Positions 21,719-32,600 of a DNA stretch of 60,000 nt are shown here, piece by piece. The DNA comes from Membranipora membranacea (Eukaryota; Bryozoa; Gymnolaemata; Cheilostomatida; Membraniporidae): assembly GCA_914767715.1 (NCBI GenBank), contig OU612067.1:3226001-3286000 (forward strand), written 5' to 3'. The notes beneath the pieces were generated by a model that worked only from the letters and a program-made list of their open reading frames with translations, had not been told where the DNA came from and did not search any database. Position 1 is the first letter of the stretch; every line of letters starts with the position of its first letter. The position numbers and the translations under genes were made by a program.

Positions 21719-22127
21719 ATGAATATTGCTGCTATTAGTTTAGCCCTAATGTCTGCTATTGGAGTGGTTTCTGATGCAGAGGCATGTTCAGACAACAGGT
21801 AAGTTAGATTTTGAATGAACAGATCTCTCAATTCTGAAAATAAATCGAAAATATAGCTTAGATGCCAAAGTCGATGGAGCTGCTAACATTGTTTCTCAAT
21901 GACAGTGTAACAAATCAGTTGCCAACCTCAAGTAGAATTGAGCATTGTTGTGTGCTAGATTGATTATTATTTTCATGAACAGGATTGATTGAAGATTGAA
22001 AAGTTTTAACATAAGGTTACATACTTTTTGTTTCAGGGACTGTGCTGGTTCTGCTTATGGTTACTGCATTGATAACAAATGCAGGCCGTTAAGGTTGGGA
22101 TTAGACCCCGACAGCAAGTTGTTTTGA
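21719..22127 (+). CDS. Small secreted four-cysteine peptide
   Basis: Coding exons 21719-21798 and 22037-22127 (phase-2 GT-AG intron) give 56 residues. Residues 1 to about 22 are a signal peptide (MNIAAISLALMSAIGVVSDA). The mature peptide of about 34 residues has four cysteines spaced C-x5-C-x7-C-x4-C (CSDNRDC, GYCIDNKC) and an acidic tail ending LDPDSKLF. The ATG follows TTCTGTAG, so a non-coding first exon from the TATA box at 21465 is likely. AATAAA lies at 22191. The pattern recalls short disulfide modules of secreted animal proteins, but I recognise no family and assign no function. It could be a defence or signalling peptide; that is inference only. Confidence 0.7.
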
Positions 22128-22190
22128 ACTATCCACTGATGCTGAATACTATCCGCTTATCTTATACATCACTTATCAAGAGTGAATAAT

Positions 22191-22196
22191 AATAAA
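22191..22196 (+). terminator. Polyadenylation signal of the small peptide gene
   Basis: AATAAA 64 bases after the stop codon. Confidence 0.6.
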
Positions 22197-22604
22197 TATG
22201 GAAACCAATGTAATTTACATCTTTGCAACTGTCTTTTATGGTCAGAAGTCAATCAATATGAAAAAAATAAGAAGACTTTCTTCATTGGCTTCATAACTAT
22301 GGCCTTATTATTATATCTAAAATGTTTGATGAGATCAGTATACATATTATCCTGAGCTATTTGTAGGCAATCTTAAAAAAGTGATTGATACTCACTAGCA
22401 CTAGCTCAGCTGAACAGACTGTGGTGTAATTTTCCATGCTGTCGAAAGGAGACAGCTATTATGCTATATGCTAATATGCTATCAGTGTCCCTGCTACAAT
22501 GACTCTTGCTAACTATGAATCTGCCTGGAATTGTGTTTTCACAATGGTGACAACAGACAGTGAAGAATTTGAAACTTCTGATATTCACTGCTATAAATAT
22601 GTTA

Positions 22605-22940
22605 ACAGTAGACAGTAGGTCATAGATATCCTGGAGACGAGATGAGGCCCAGATAAGGTCATTGAGCGCTTTAACTAGTTCTGCCGGAGAAGGATTTACT
22701 CAAGAACAGTGGGTGAACCAGTGACAGAGACCAGTTTGGTTGAACACCCGATTGTTTTTCCTATACTGCCACTATTGTAACAAAATTTCCAGACACAGAG
22801 GAATCGAATATGCAGCACATGGCTTCTGAACTTTTCACTGATTTATTAATCAATTCTACTGGTTGCATGTACCAAATATCTGTTTTGGAATCACTGATTA
22901 GAGATTTTCTCTCTGAGAATCAGGTGTTTGGTAACTACCC
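22605..22940 (+). repeat. Dispersed repeat, copy 2
   Basis: Same ordered motifs as 17500-17750, with about 90 extra bases between the CTATACTGCCACTATTGT and AATCACTGATTAGAGA blocks. Confidence 0.65.
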
Positions 22941-22979
22941 GCTACAATTCTATCAGTTAATACTAGTGCTGTATCAATT

Positions 22980-23300
22980 TTGTGTTTTGCTGGGGCTGCC
23001 TCGAATCTGATATTGGCATCGATTTTCCCGATTTCAATTTTTCAATTTTACCCCTTCAATTTCAACCAACCCTTGTCCCGATTTTGATTTTCGATTTCTC
23101 CTTTTCAGTATTTTCGATTTTAGGTATCGATATATGGTTTAAATGATGTGGCCAAGTAGGGAAGCACAGGGCCCTAAATTAGAGATTTCATTCACAGCTG
23201 CAATACATCCAAATATGTAGCCTATGTAAAAAAGGCACACTCAGGCTTTGAGCCCAAAAATCTATTCAGAACATTGACACATAGTATAACATTGATAAAA
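22980..23300. other. Low-complexity stretch
   Basis: Around 23020-23130 GATTTTC, CCCGATTT and TCAATTTT recur irregularly, a degenerate simple repeat. No gene. Confidence 0.5.
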
Positions 23301-23303
23301 TAA

Positions 23304-23560
23304 CTACTGATTTTTTAACATGGTAGATTGACAAACACCAGACCTGGCAGTGATACCTGTACTGCTGCTGCTCCTGCCCCTTGACACCTGAAGTGAGCCT
23401 GAGGCAGCGTCCTCCCCATACCCATTACTATCACCAAATGTCTCCTCACTGCTGGCTGTAGAAATTTTGTACTCAGCATATTCTTTTGAATGACACTTGT
23501 TCATGGGTGCCTACATTCTACATGCAGATTTTACACTTTACTCTACTGTACTATACCATG
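23304..23560 (-). pseudogene. Possible BED-finger (hAT/ZBED) transposase remnant
   Basis: On the minus strand a KCKIC pair of cysteines (about 23535) and, after a frame change, CHSKEYAEYK then a Ser/Gly-rich stretch resemble the end of a BED zinc finger of hAT-type transposases. Nothing further of the transposase is visible. Weak evidence. Confidence 0.3.
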
Positions 23561-24600
23561 CATATCAGTTTTAGCATCCAATCTTTCCAATATGTCAAAA
23601 GAATTCCACATTTCTGATTATTTAGTTGGATGATGGATAACTAATATATTCTTCAACTCTAACTGCAGAGTTACACTATTTATGTCTTGTCTCTTCCTGA
23701 TGCAGCGCCATCAAAATAGGCAAAAATCCTATTCTATTACGCTTCCCATAGAAACAAACTGACAGTATCATTCCCAAAACACAAACAAGTTTTAGCAAGA
23801 TTAGCAATGACAGTCATGAGTATTTATAAACTTTGAGAATAGTTAGCGAGTGAATATAAGTGTGATAAGGTATTATTATGTGAATGAAAAGAGGAATCGT
23901 AAAAACCATATATCGTACCATTGTTACCGGGCTGACCGTGACATGACACATGAATCAATGGCTGTGCAATAGAACTCACGATTATGAGGTGTGAACAATT
24001 AGGTTTTCTTGATATAAATCGAATCGTGACAGCACTAGTCAATACCCAGCCATCAATTTTAGATACATGGTTGAGTACGGCTTAGGGAATATACATTACA
24101 TATTGTTGTTTTGATGATATTGAGTTTGAATTTGGTAATTTACATGTGGTAATCAACACATGTAAGCTTCGAAATTCCTGTTAATTCAGACAACTGAGTG
24201 TGGTTTTCAATGACGTGACATTATAGGGTCTCTGAAATGTGGAATGTGGATGAAAAAGTGAGAATAAAAGAGTAATTTTTTGAGTGCTGTTTTGACTTTA
24301 GGTGGCAATCTCATACAGACAAAAACTCTGTACTACTAGGCAGAATAAATCTGCCAATCCTGATTAGTAATAATGAATTTTGCTTATTTTACAAGAAACT
24401 TAAAGCCTTAGGTTTTTTTTTAAACCATAGGGCATTCAGGTCTTAGCTGACATCAAAAGGGTTGATGTTTTTCGCTATGCACAGACTTCAAATTTCCCAA
24501 ATAATCTCAATATCAACAACATTAGAGTATATCACTTCCGAATAATTTACATAGCCACGATATGTCATCTTATCTATCCACAGGCAGAGTATTCGTCTCG
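23561..24600. other. Intergenic, nothing recognised
   Basis: AT-rich, no ORF with recognisable features. Confidence 0.3.
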
Positions 24601-24606
24601 ATAGCC

Positions 24607-24844
24607 TATATATAAAGGGACATTTTTAAGTTTGCTTACTGATCTCAATATCAACAAGTAACAAGAGGTGAGAATTCAGACTTGTCCTGACTTAATTCAA
24701 TTTAAAATTTAGAAGACTTGACTTAGATCATTTTAAAGTCATCATTCAATGTTCTTACAGGCTGCAAGAAATGAAAAAAATAATGCCAGTACCATCGACA
24801 TGATGGATGGCAGCGCAGGCATGAGTATTCCACAATGCAATAAA
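24607..24844 (+). other. Candidate very short spliced transcript, or 5' UTR of gene B
   Basis: TATATATAAA at 24607-24616 is followed by a donor (CAAGAG/GTGAGA, exon end about 24667), an acceptor (TTCTTACAG, exon start 24761) and AATAAA at 24839-24844. It holds only short ORFs (for example from ATG 24811). It could be a small non-coding transcript, or the promoter and first exon of gene B 600 bases downstream. Confidence 0.3.
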
Positions 24845-25172
24845 AGTCAATCATGTGTAGATTTTATGAAAATCTTCTTCTAATAAGCGCTATGCAAAGC
24901 AGCTGAAATCTCTCAGCATTGAGAAGCAAACTCCATACATTGAAGATAAATTGATAATGTTACTAATGGCTGAATATATTTTCTCTTTTCCTTAATTTAC
25001 AAACCATGACTTTTGCTATTGGTTAATTCGAGAAAGGTATGATTATCTTGTGTTGCAAATATGTGTCAGTTGATATAATCAGAACTGTTTCTAGCATGGT
25101 AGGAGTGTACGCATCTCCATTATTTCAATGTGTTAAACAAAAATAACAGTATGATATTGAGATCAAACAATA

Positions 25173-25200
25173 CATTACTGCACAATGAGACATTCTTCAG
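25173..25200 (+). promoter_or_regulatory. Conserved block upstream of gene B
   Basis: ATTACTGCACAATGAGACAT then TCTTCAG, 77 bases before the ATG, matching the block 71 bases before gene A. The sequence just before each ATG (CTAATCACACATTC in B, GTAATTACACACATTT in A) is also shared. Confidence 0.5.
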
Positions 25201-25249
25201 ATGGAATTGATTTTGAGAAAACGAAAGTTAGATTGCTAATCACACATTC

Positions 25250-26729
25250 ATGATGAGGTTCTTAGTATTGTGCGCTCTTGTGATCTGTCTGTGTCATTAT
25301 ATTGTGTGTGATGCTGAGGATTATGATAATGATGAGGGTATTTCGGTAGTAGATCTGAAAGTAACAGACTGTGAGAAGAAGGCATATTATGGATATATGA
25401 TCAGTATACACTACACTGGTACTTTCGCTGACGGCAGAAACTTCGCCTCTAGGTAAAAAACTGAGTATAACTTGTATTTTGTTTTCAAATCAACTGCTAA
25501 GCAAGTATTTCCAGTGATATTACTGCGATTCATTATTTGCATGGTTTTTGTTCTTTTGTTGCTGGTGGTCACAAGATTATGAACGTTTTTGTAGCGGAGA
25601 CAAAAATCAGCCTATCAAGTTTCATCTCGGATATGACAAGATTATCCATGGAGGGGATGAAGGAATTGTTGGTATGTGCCCAGGTTCCAGGAGGAGAATC
25701 ACTGTCCCTCCACACCTAAGCGATATAAATGATGATGAGGAAGCAGGTAGGGAACCTTTCTATAATCTAGATATCCTTGGTGGCTAAGTTATTACTGTTC
25801 ACTATTAGATTGTCTCCCGTGTGTTCTCATCGATTTCTTTTCAATAAAATGCACATCACAGTCTGGTACAGTTATATTTGCTATATAGCATCCACTGAGG
25901 GATTGGTATCTTATATTTGTATAACTTTCATTTTGTTTACAACTTGACTTTGAATTACTACTCCCTCGGCCAAGAAGTATTTGGTTTGGATGATAGGAGT
26001 TGGTCATGGATTAGGTAGTTGTGATATTAAAGTAGTTTTGGTTATTTCTTGCATTGATATTCCAGGTAGTGCTACGCTTATATTTGATGTCGAGCTCTTT
26101 GAAGTTAAAGATGGCCCCGAAACCTCAAACCAGGAGCAAGAAAATGTATTCAAAGTTATGGACACTGATGGGGATAAACAGATTACTCCTGATGAGGTGA
26201 GATGATCTATCATCTGTCTGAAAATTGTGCTCACATTATTGATACTCTGCTTAACTCAATACAAACTTATTGGTGGAATGTGTGCTTTGATATGATTAGG
26301 TGATGACGGACACATTAACTCTTTTTAACATACTCCATGCTCATGCTCCATGATGTATATTTGCTCCTTTCTTCTTTCATGGGATGGAAACCCACAGGTA
26401 GGCCTGTTCACATGTTGACATAAATCTGAAGCCCTGAGAAATGAAAGGATCATAATTGACTGATTAAACAATCATGATACATCGATATTAGACTGGTGAC
26501 AGTAAAGTATACCGTGAGGTACTAGAATAATCAGTGCAGGCATCACTGACCTCAAGGTCATTTTTTTACTCTTTCAATATATGGTTTGTAGATGCTGACA
26601 TATCTTCGAAATCTAGGTGAGCCCAAAGCTGACGAGATAACTGATGAGCTAATCAAAGAGGTCGACAAGAACAAAGATGGTGTGCTTTCATTCGAAGAAC
26701 TCCTAGGACCAGGACATGATGAGTTATAA
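25250..26729 (+). CDS. Gene B: ER-resident FKBP with two EF-hands and HDEL, FKBP domain degenerate (FKBP7/14-like)
   Basis: Exons 25250-25452, 25595-25746, 26066-26196 and 26592-26729 give 207 residues, close to vertebrate FKBP14 length. Signal peptide 1-20; FKBP domain about 40-130 (SIHYTGTFADGRNF, then HGGDEGIVGMCPGSRRRITV); cysteines 41 and 96 match the disulfide pair of ER FKBPs. EF-hand loops are DTDGDKQITPDE (151-162) and DKNKDGVLSFEE (187-198). It ends GHDEL, an ER-retrieval signal. FKBP active-site positions have changed: the F-D pair reads F-A, the pocket W is D, and the L-Y-G after PPH reads L-S-D. The third exon begins after CCAG, 15 bases inside the exon start used by C, dropping about five residues before GSATLIFD. 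The domain is probably a binding module with weak or no isomerase activity. AATAAA at 26894. Confidence 0.85.
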
Positions 26730-26893
26730 ATCAGATTCCATTCGTCGTACATAGTGATTTATGTTCCAAATATCATATAATGCTTTTCGTGAACGCTTTG
26801 TTTTTCTGTCTGACACATTAATTTCATCAACTTAATTTAGCTGGATTGTTTGATTAATTCTGTTAGTTTGCATTTAATCCATTTTTGCTAGAA

Positions 26894-26899
26894 AATAAA
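26894..26899 (+). terminator. Polyadenylation signal of gene B
   Basis: AATAAA 165 bases after the stop codon. Confidence 0.6.
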
Positions 26900-29540
26900 T
26901 TTGACTGCTCATTCAGAAGATATTCACCTTCACTATTTATATTGGTTTAAATACTATGGCTGATAGAGATGCATTAGACTGTTTATCAAGGTGGGTGGAA
27001 TATATTGATATTGCACCACAACTGTCAGGTGACATTAGTGTTTAGAGTCATAAGTAGTTGCCCTCCCATAGCAACGTAATAACGTCACTATTATGTACAT
27101 GTCCGATTTGTTAGTAACCTATGAATTGATACTCTGACAAATGGAGCACACACAAAATAGACCACAAGATAAATGGACTGATACAAAATGAACTACACCA
27201 CAGATGGACCACAACTGGACCTCATGGTGATTAAATAGTGCAGGAAGTAAAGCCTATAGTAGCCTGTCTTGACAAGCTTTGTTCGGTGGAGGCGGGGGGG
27301 GAGGCTTAGTTCCAATCTTGAACCTGTAAACTGAGCAAGGTTTCATCCATTAACACCAAGTGAGCAATATGTTATCAGAGCAGATCACAGTGTTATGATA
27401 TGATCTAGAGTGGACAATGCAGTGCTAAAAACGTCCTACTTACTTATTGCACGATTTCATGACACAGCACAATCTTGGTGTGCATAGCTATTGCTTGCAT
27501 TGACTTTATCATTGAGAATATAGTGATTAGGAAAATTTAGCTTTTAGAGCACCCAATAACATTGTTTTAAAAAGAATTTCATGTGATACCGAGACGTTCA
27601 CTTGAAATAATTTTTCAGGCAGTCAGTGGACACAAATTTGTGTTCGCCCATAAATTTAAGCCAATCTCAAATGCAAACCCAACATTTTAACCGCAATTAC
27701 AGGGCTAACTGGTTTTTAACACTGATCATTCTTCTCAGTTGTATAGGATCTGGTCTGTCTCTTTTACTTATATGTTACACATACAGTGAGTTCAAATTAT
27801 CTGTTCAGTACCAGCTACATTTTAGAGTGACAAGATTTGTCAATTTTTTTTGGTTTGTGGCTCTAAATTGGCCACTAGTTTTTAATTGCCAAAACTATTC
27901 AACAATCACAGCAGATTTTATAACAATAAAAGCATTTGTTTTTCATTAAACTTGTCTGCTGAGTTGCTAAATATCAACACTCAGCAAGGTGCATGATTGC
28001 GTTTTGTCATGGATTTTGCGTTATAATTAAGTAGGGCAACAACTGAAGCTATTTTTGTACCCATGTTCACTTTATGGAGGGGACACACAGGTGAACTAAA
28101 ACACCTAGTTGAAACTCATCTCAATGTTTACCAGGGCTGCAATCAGGTTTTATGCTTGATATCAGGTGATGTGGTATAGATAAGGATAAGGATTAACATG
28201 CATTTAGGTGAGAATGCTTCATAAGTGTGGCAAGACCATTGAAAAAGTGTCAGGTCAGATTGAAATAAAAATTTCAAATCTCTTCCTGTGATTGTAAACA
28301 AATACTCAATTCTGATTGGTCGTTTTTTAATGCTAGCTTCACACCAACAACTCTCCCTGATTGTATGGTGGTAAAAACATCGGTGTCGTCCCTCTCTTGT
28401 GTATAGATGTTATCCATTGACTTCTCCTTGCCAGGTTACTTGGCATTGAGCCAATCTCTGCTTGTTCCCTCATTTGGAATGGTTCTAGTGCTGAGCAACT
28501 CCCAGAAGTCACTGGCCCATGTCTTTAGTTGCCTTTAACCATCTGTTATTTGTATACTTTCAAGCCAACCTCTATAAATAACTAATGAGATAATAAGATA
28601 TAACATTGATTCAACTATACAAACTCTGTATCACATCTTTACCTTTTTTCTTTCTGCTAAGATCATAATCAAGAACACAAAAACTTACTAATTATAAATC
28701 TATACCTTTTCTTACCAATGATTAGCAAGTTAACTGAGGGTGCCTCTTTAGGACAGGGTCAACTAGGATACTTCATCTCCTGGTTAACCGCCAATAAGTT
28801 AGGAATAACATCTTTGGAAGGTAAATAATGTAAGTTGATAGAGAACAGCATGGGTAGGGCAAAATCTTCATACATGAAGGACTTGTTACCTTAAAAAATG
28901 GGAAAATTTAGCACCAGCACATTCATGTGTACCTAAATCAAACATAATATAGACTCAGTAGTACTTTAGGAAGGCTGAGGGGGATTGAAATGAAAGACTT
29001 CTACAATCGTTCAGATATTCGGATATGAAGAACAAGGATATCATGCGAATAGGCAAGAAAATATAAATCATCATAGCTCGTTTCAAGGTGCTGTGGTACG
29101 TGATAGTTGGTAATGAATGAGCAGTGAGAAGATAACTACAGATTGTAAGGCCAGGTTAGATATTAGTAAAATTACTAAGTGTAAGACAGTTCTGCATTAA
29201 TAAAACAACTGAGCATTGTCGAATTGCTTGAGACAAAACTAGTTTATAAGGTGTAAAATACTCTGTGACTTTTCTTGCCTAAATTTTACCAAGAAAATCC
29301 TGGGTGTTTATTTAGGATTGAGGCGACTAATACGGCGTTTCCTGGTTAACCCCCAATTTGTGAGTAACAATATAAAAAAAGAACCACAAACTTATTCATT
29401 TTTGTAAAATAAAGCCTAGCATAGCATACTACATAATACAGCAAAGAATTCAATGCCATGGGGAAAGGAAATTTGTAAAAAAAATGAACAAGGTAGACTA
29501 GAAAATTGATTTAAACAAAAATGCATTTTGTGTCCTAGGA
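26900..29540. other. Intergenic between genes B and C; short dispersed repeats
   Basis: No gene recognised; the ORF at 27626-27949 has a hydrophobic stretch but no motif or splice support. A block at 28080-28215 recurs at 56045-56180 (CAATGTT-ACCAGGGCT and TTATGCTTGAT, then GATTAACAT). A block near 28540-28640 (AGCCAACCTCTATAAAT) recurs in the loop of the foldback element near 34150. Short shared TCCTGGTTAACC motifs occur near 28780 and 29340. Confidence 0.4.
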
Positions 29541-29630
29541 AAAGAGCATGCAACTCTGCACACTTCTCACATTCTTCTCATTCCATTGAATGAACACCTT
29601 ATACTTACTTATGATCATTCTTCTTTGAGG
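29541..29630 (+). promoter_or_regulatory. Conserved upstream blocks of gene C
   Basis: GCATGCAACTCTGCACACTT with CTCATTCCATTG (29547-29588) matches the distal block of genes A and D. TATGATCATTCTTCTTTGAG (29610-29629) sits where A and B have their proximal block, about 65 bases before the ATG. Confidence 0.4.
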
Positions 29631-29672
29631 TTCGTTTTTTAGCGAAACCAAGAAGGTTAGTAACCACAGATC

Positions 29673-32600
29673 ATGATGAAGATGTTACTACTGAGTGCTC
29701 TGGTGATCAGTCTGTGTTACTATGTTGTGGCTGCTGAGAAAGTTCATGATTATGATGATGAAATTAAGAAGGAACTGAATGAGGATGTACAGATAGAAGA
29801 ACCGAATCAGGGGGTTAAGATTGAAGAACTGAGAGAAGTAAAAGATTGTGAGAAGAAGCTTTCTAAAGGAGATATGCTCAGTATGCACTACACTGGCACT
29901 TTATTGAGCGGCAAACAGTTTGACTCTAGGTAATGTATCTGTTAATTATCATATTCTCTCAATGTCAAATGCTACCCAGTTTTTATTTTTAATGGATTTA
30001 TCTAGTAGTCGTTCAGTGTTTGTTCAATTTCATTGTTTCCTCACAGTTGCATGGGTGAATTTTCATTAAGGTCTGTTCACTGTCAACAGTCAGGACCTGG
30101 AACAGATTATTTCCATGGTTGTACCTCCACAACATTGTGTTGTGACCAAAGTTGATATGTACGCGCTGTCAAAGCATCTATCTGAGCATGTGATTCTATG
30201 TGTATTATAGTCGAGAATCAGGACGACCTCTTGAGCTGATTCTTGGGGCTGGTCATGTTATCCAGGGATTGGAAAGAGGACTAGTTGGTATGTGCCCAGG
30301 CTCCAGAAGGAAACTCACCATCCCACCACACCTTGGATATGGTGATTGGGGATTGGGTACGTTGAGATGCCAATATCATCATCAGTATTATCTTATTCTA
30401 TATGTGGTTTTCCCAAGTCTTCTGAAAAATTTATCTTTTAGTAAGACGAACACTTAAATCTATTCATCTTACCATCTGATTACTCATATAAGATATAGGT
30501 AATTTACATGACTGTTGTTTTTCAAGAGTCATATTTTGTTGATTATAGTTAATTCATGGGCTCACATGATTGATTGACCTGTTCCAGTTCTGATCACAAT
30601 CATCTAAAATCTCAGCATGAACTACTGCAACATATTCAGTAAACATGGCCACTTAGCACAGTGCTCAGCATCAGTCCTTGAAGAACCTAAATCTCAAGCA
30701 CCCTGAGGTAGTGATGATAGATATAATATTTATTGTTTCAGGAGGTGATATCCCAGGGGGAGCTACTCTTATATATGATGTTGAGATTATTCAGATGAGA
30801 GGCGCAAGTAGAGGGGGAGGCAGCAATGATATTACCAAATTGAAGAAGAGATTTAGGAATATCGATACTGACAATGATAAACAGATAACTTATGATGAGG
30901 TAAGGCAACCAGTCATCTGTTGTCAGATTAGGATTAGCGCCGGTGTAGTATTGTAAACTGTCCCCCGCGCGAAAACAACCCCGGGACACTTTACAATATT
31001 GTAAACTGTCCCGGGGACACTTTACAATAAAAACAGGCCTATTGTGAACTGTCCCCCCCTATTGTAAACTGTCCCCCCCTATTGTAAACTGTCCTCCCCT
31101 ATTGTAAACTGTCCCCCCTATTTGTGACTGTCCATATCGAGTGCCCAGCGATTTATCACCATTCTAAATGGGTCAGAACATCTAACTGGAGCATACCATG
31201 ATGTTCTGGCTGCCACTATGATGGCCAAAGTTGTACCATGGGGATGGTGGTGGTATCTCATTGAATGAGTGTATAAAGCCTCTTTTTCATATGGTACTTG
31301 GAGATCTATTTTTCGCAAACACTAGTTTTTTGAAGCTCCTATGATTTAGAGATGTCTGGTTTGCGAAGAAAGGTGCACTAAGCCAACAGTGGATGGATGT
31401 GTAGTTGCCACATCACAGAACACACATACTTTCATTGCAGGTTCATGAGCCGCGCGAAAACAACCACCCAATTCATTCATCATAAAATCTACCTCCGTCA
31501 AGCATTTGCCTAGGAGTGATGGCAGTCAGTCACAAGTGAGACCTGGAGAAATAATTAATTTGAGCTATTCATATTGTGAGGATGGGTATTGCACTGTAAA
31601 ATATTGCTTAAGCCGCGCAAAAACAACCACCCCCCAAGCAGTCTTATAAAGATATCTGTTAAAAAGTCACAAACATAATGAACCGTGATTTTGCATCCAT
31701 AATGCGATTGTCATAAGGTGACTGTGTACCAAATTTCAGATTAGTAGGTCAGAACTTAATGACACAGCGGATGATATGTCGTTCTTTGCAAGTTAATGAG
31801 CCGCGCAAAAACAACCACCCCATTCAGTCATCTTGAAATCTACCTCAATCAAGCATTTGCCTGTGAGTGATGAAAGTCAGTCACATGTGAGACCTGGAGA
31901 AATAACGACTTTTGAGTTTTTCATATTGTGCCGCCTGGTATTGGACTGTAAAATATTGCTTAAGCCGCGCGAAAACAACCACCCCCAAAAGTGTCTTATA
32001 AAGATTATCTGTCAAAAAGTCTCAATCATAATGAACCATGATTTGGCAGCCATAATGTGATTGTCATAAGGTGCCTGTGTACCAAATTTCAGATTAGTAG
32101 GTCAGAACTTAATGACACAACGGATGATATGTCGTTCTTTGCAAGTTCATGAGCCGCGCGAAAACAACCACCCCATTCATTCATCTTGAAATCTACATCA
32201 ATCAAGCGTTTGCCTGTGAGTGATGAAAGTCAGTCACAAGTGAGACCTGGAGAAATAACCACTTTTGAGGTTTTCATATTGTGCGGCCTGGTATTGGACT
32301 GTAAAACATTGCTTAAGCCGCGCAAAAACAACCACCCCCCCCCAAAGTGTCTTATAAAGATTATCTGTCAAAAAGTCTCGATCATAATGGACCATGATTT
32401 GGCAGCCATAATGGTATTGTCATAAGGTGACTGTCTACCAAATTTCAGATTAGTAGGTCAGAACTTAATGACACAACGGATGATATGTTGTTCTTTGCAA
32501 GTTCATGAGCCGCGCGAAAACGACCACCCCATTCATTCATCTTGAAATCTACCTCAATCAAGAATTTGCCTGTGAGTGATGACAGTCAGTCACAAGTGAG

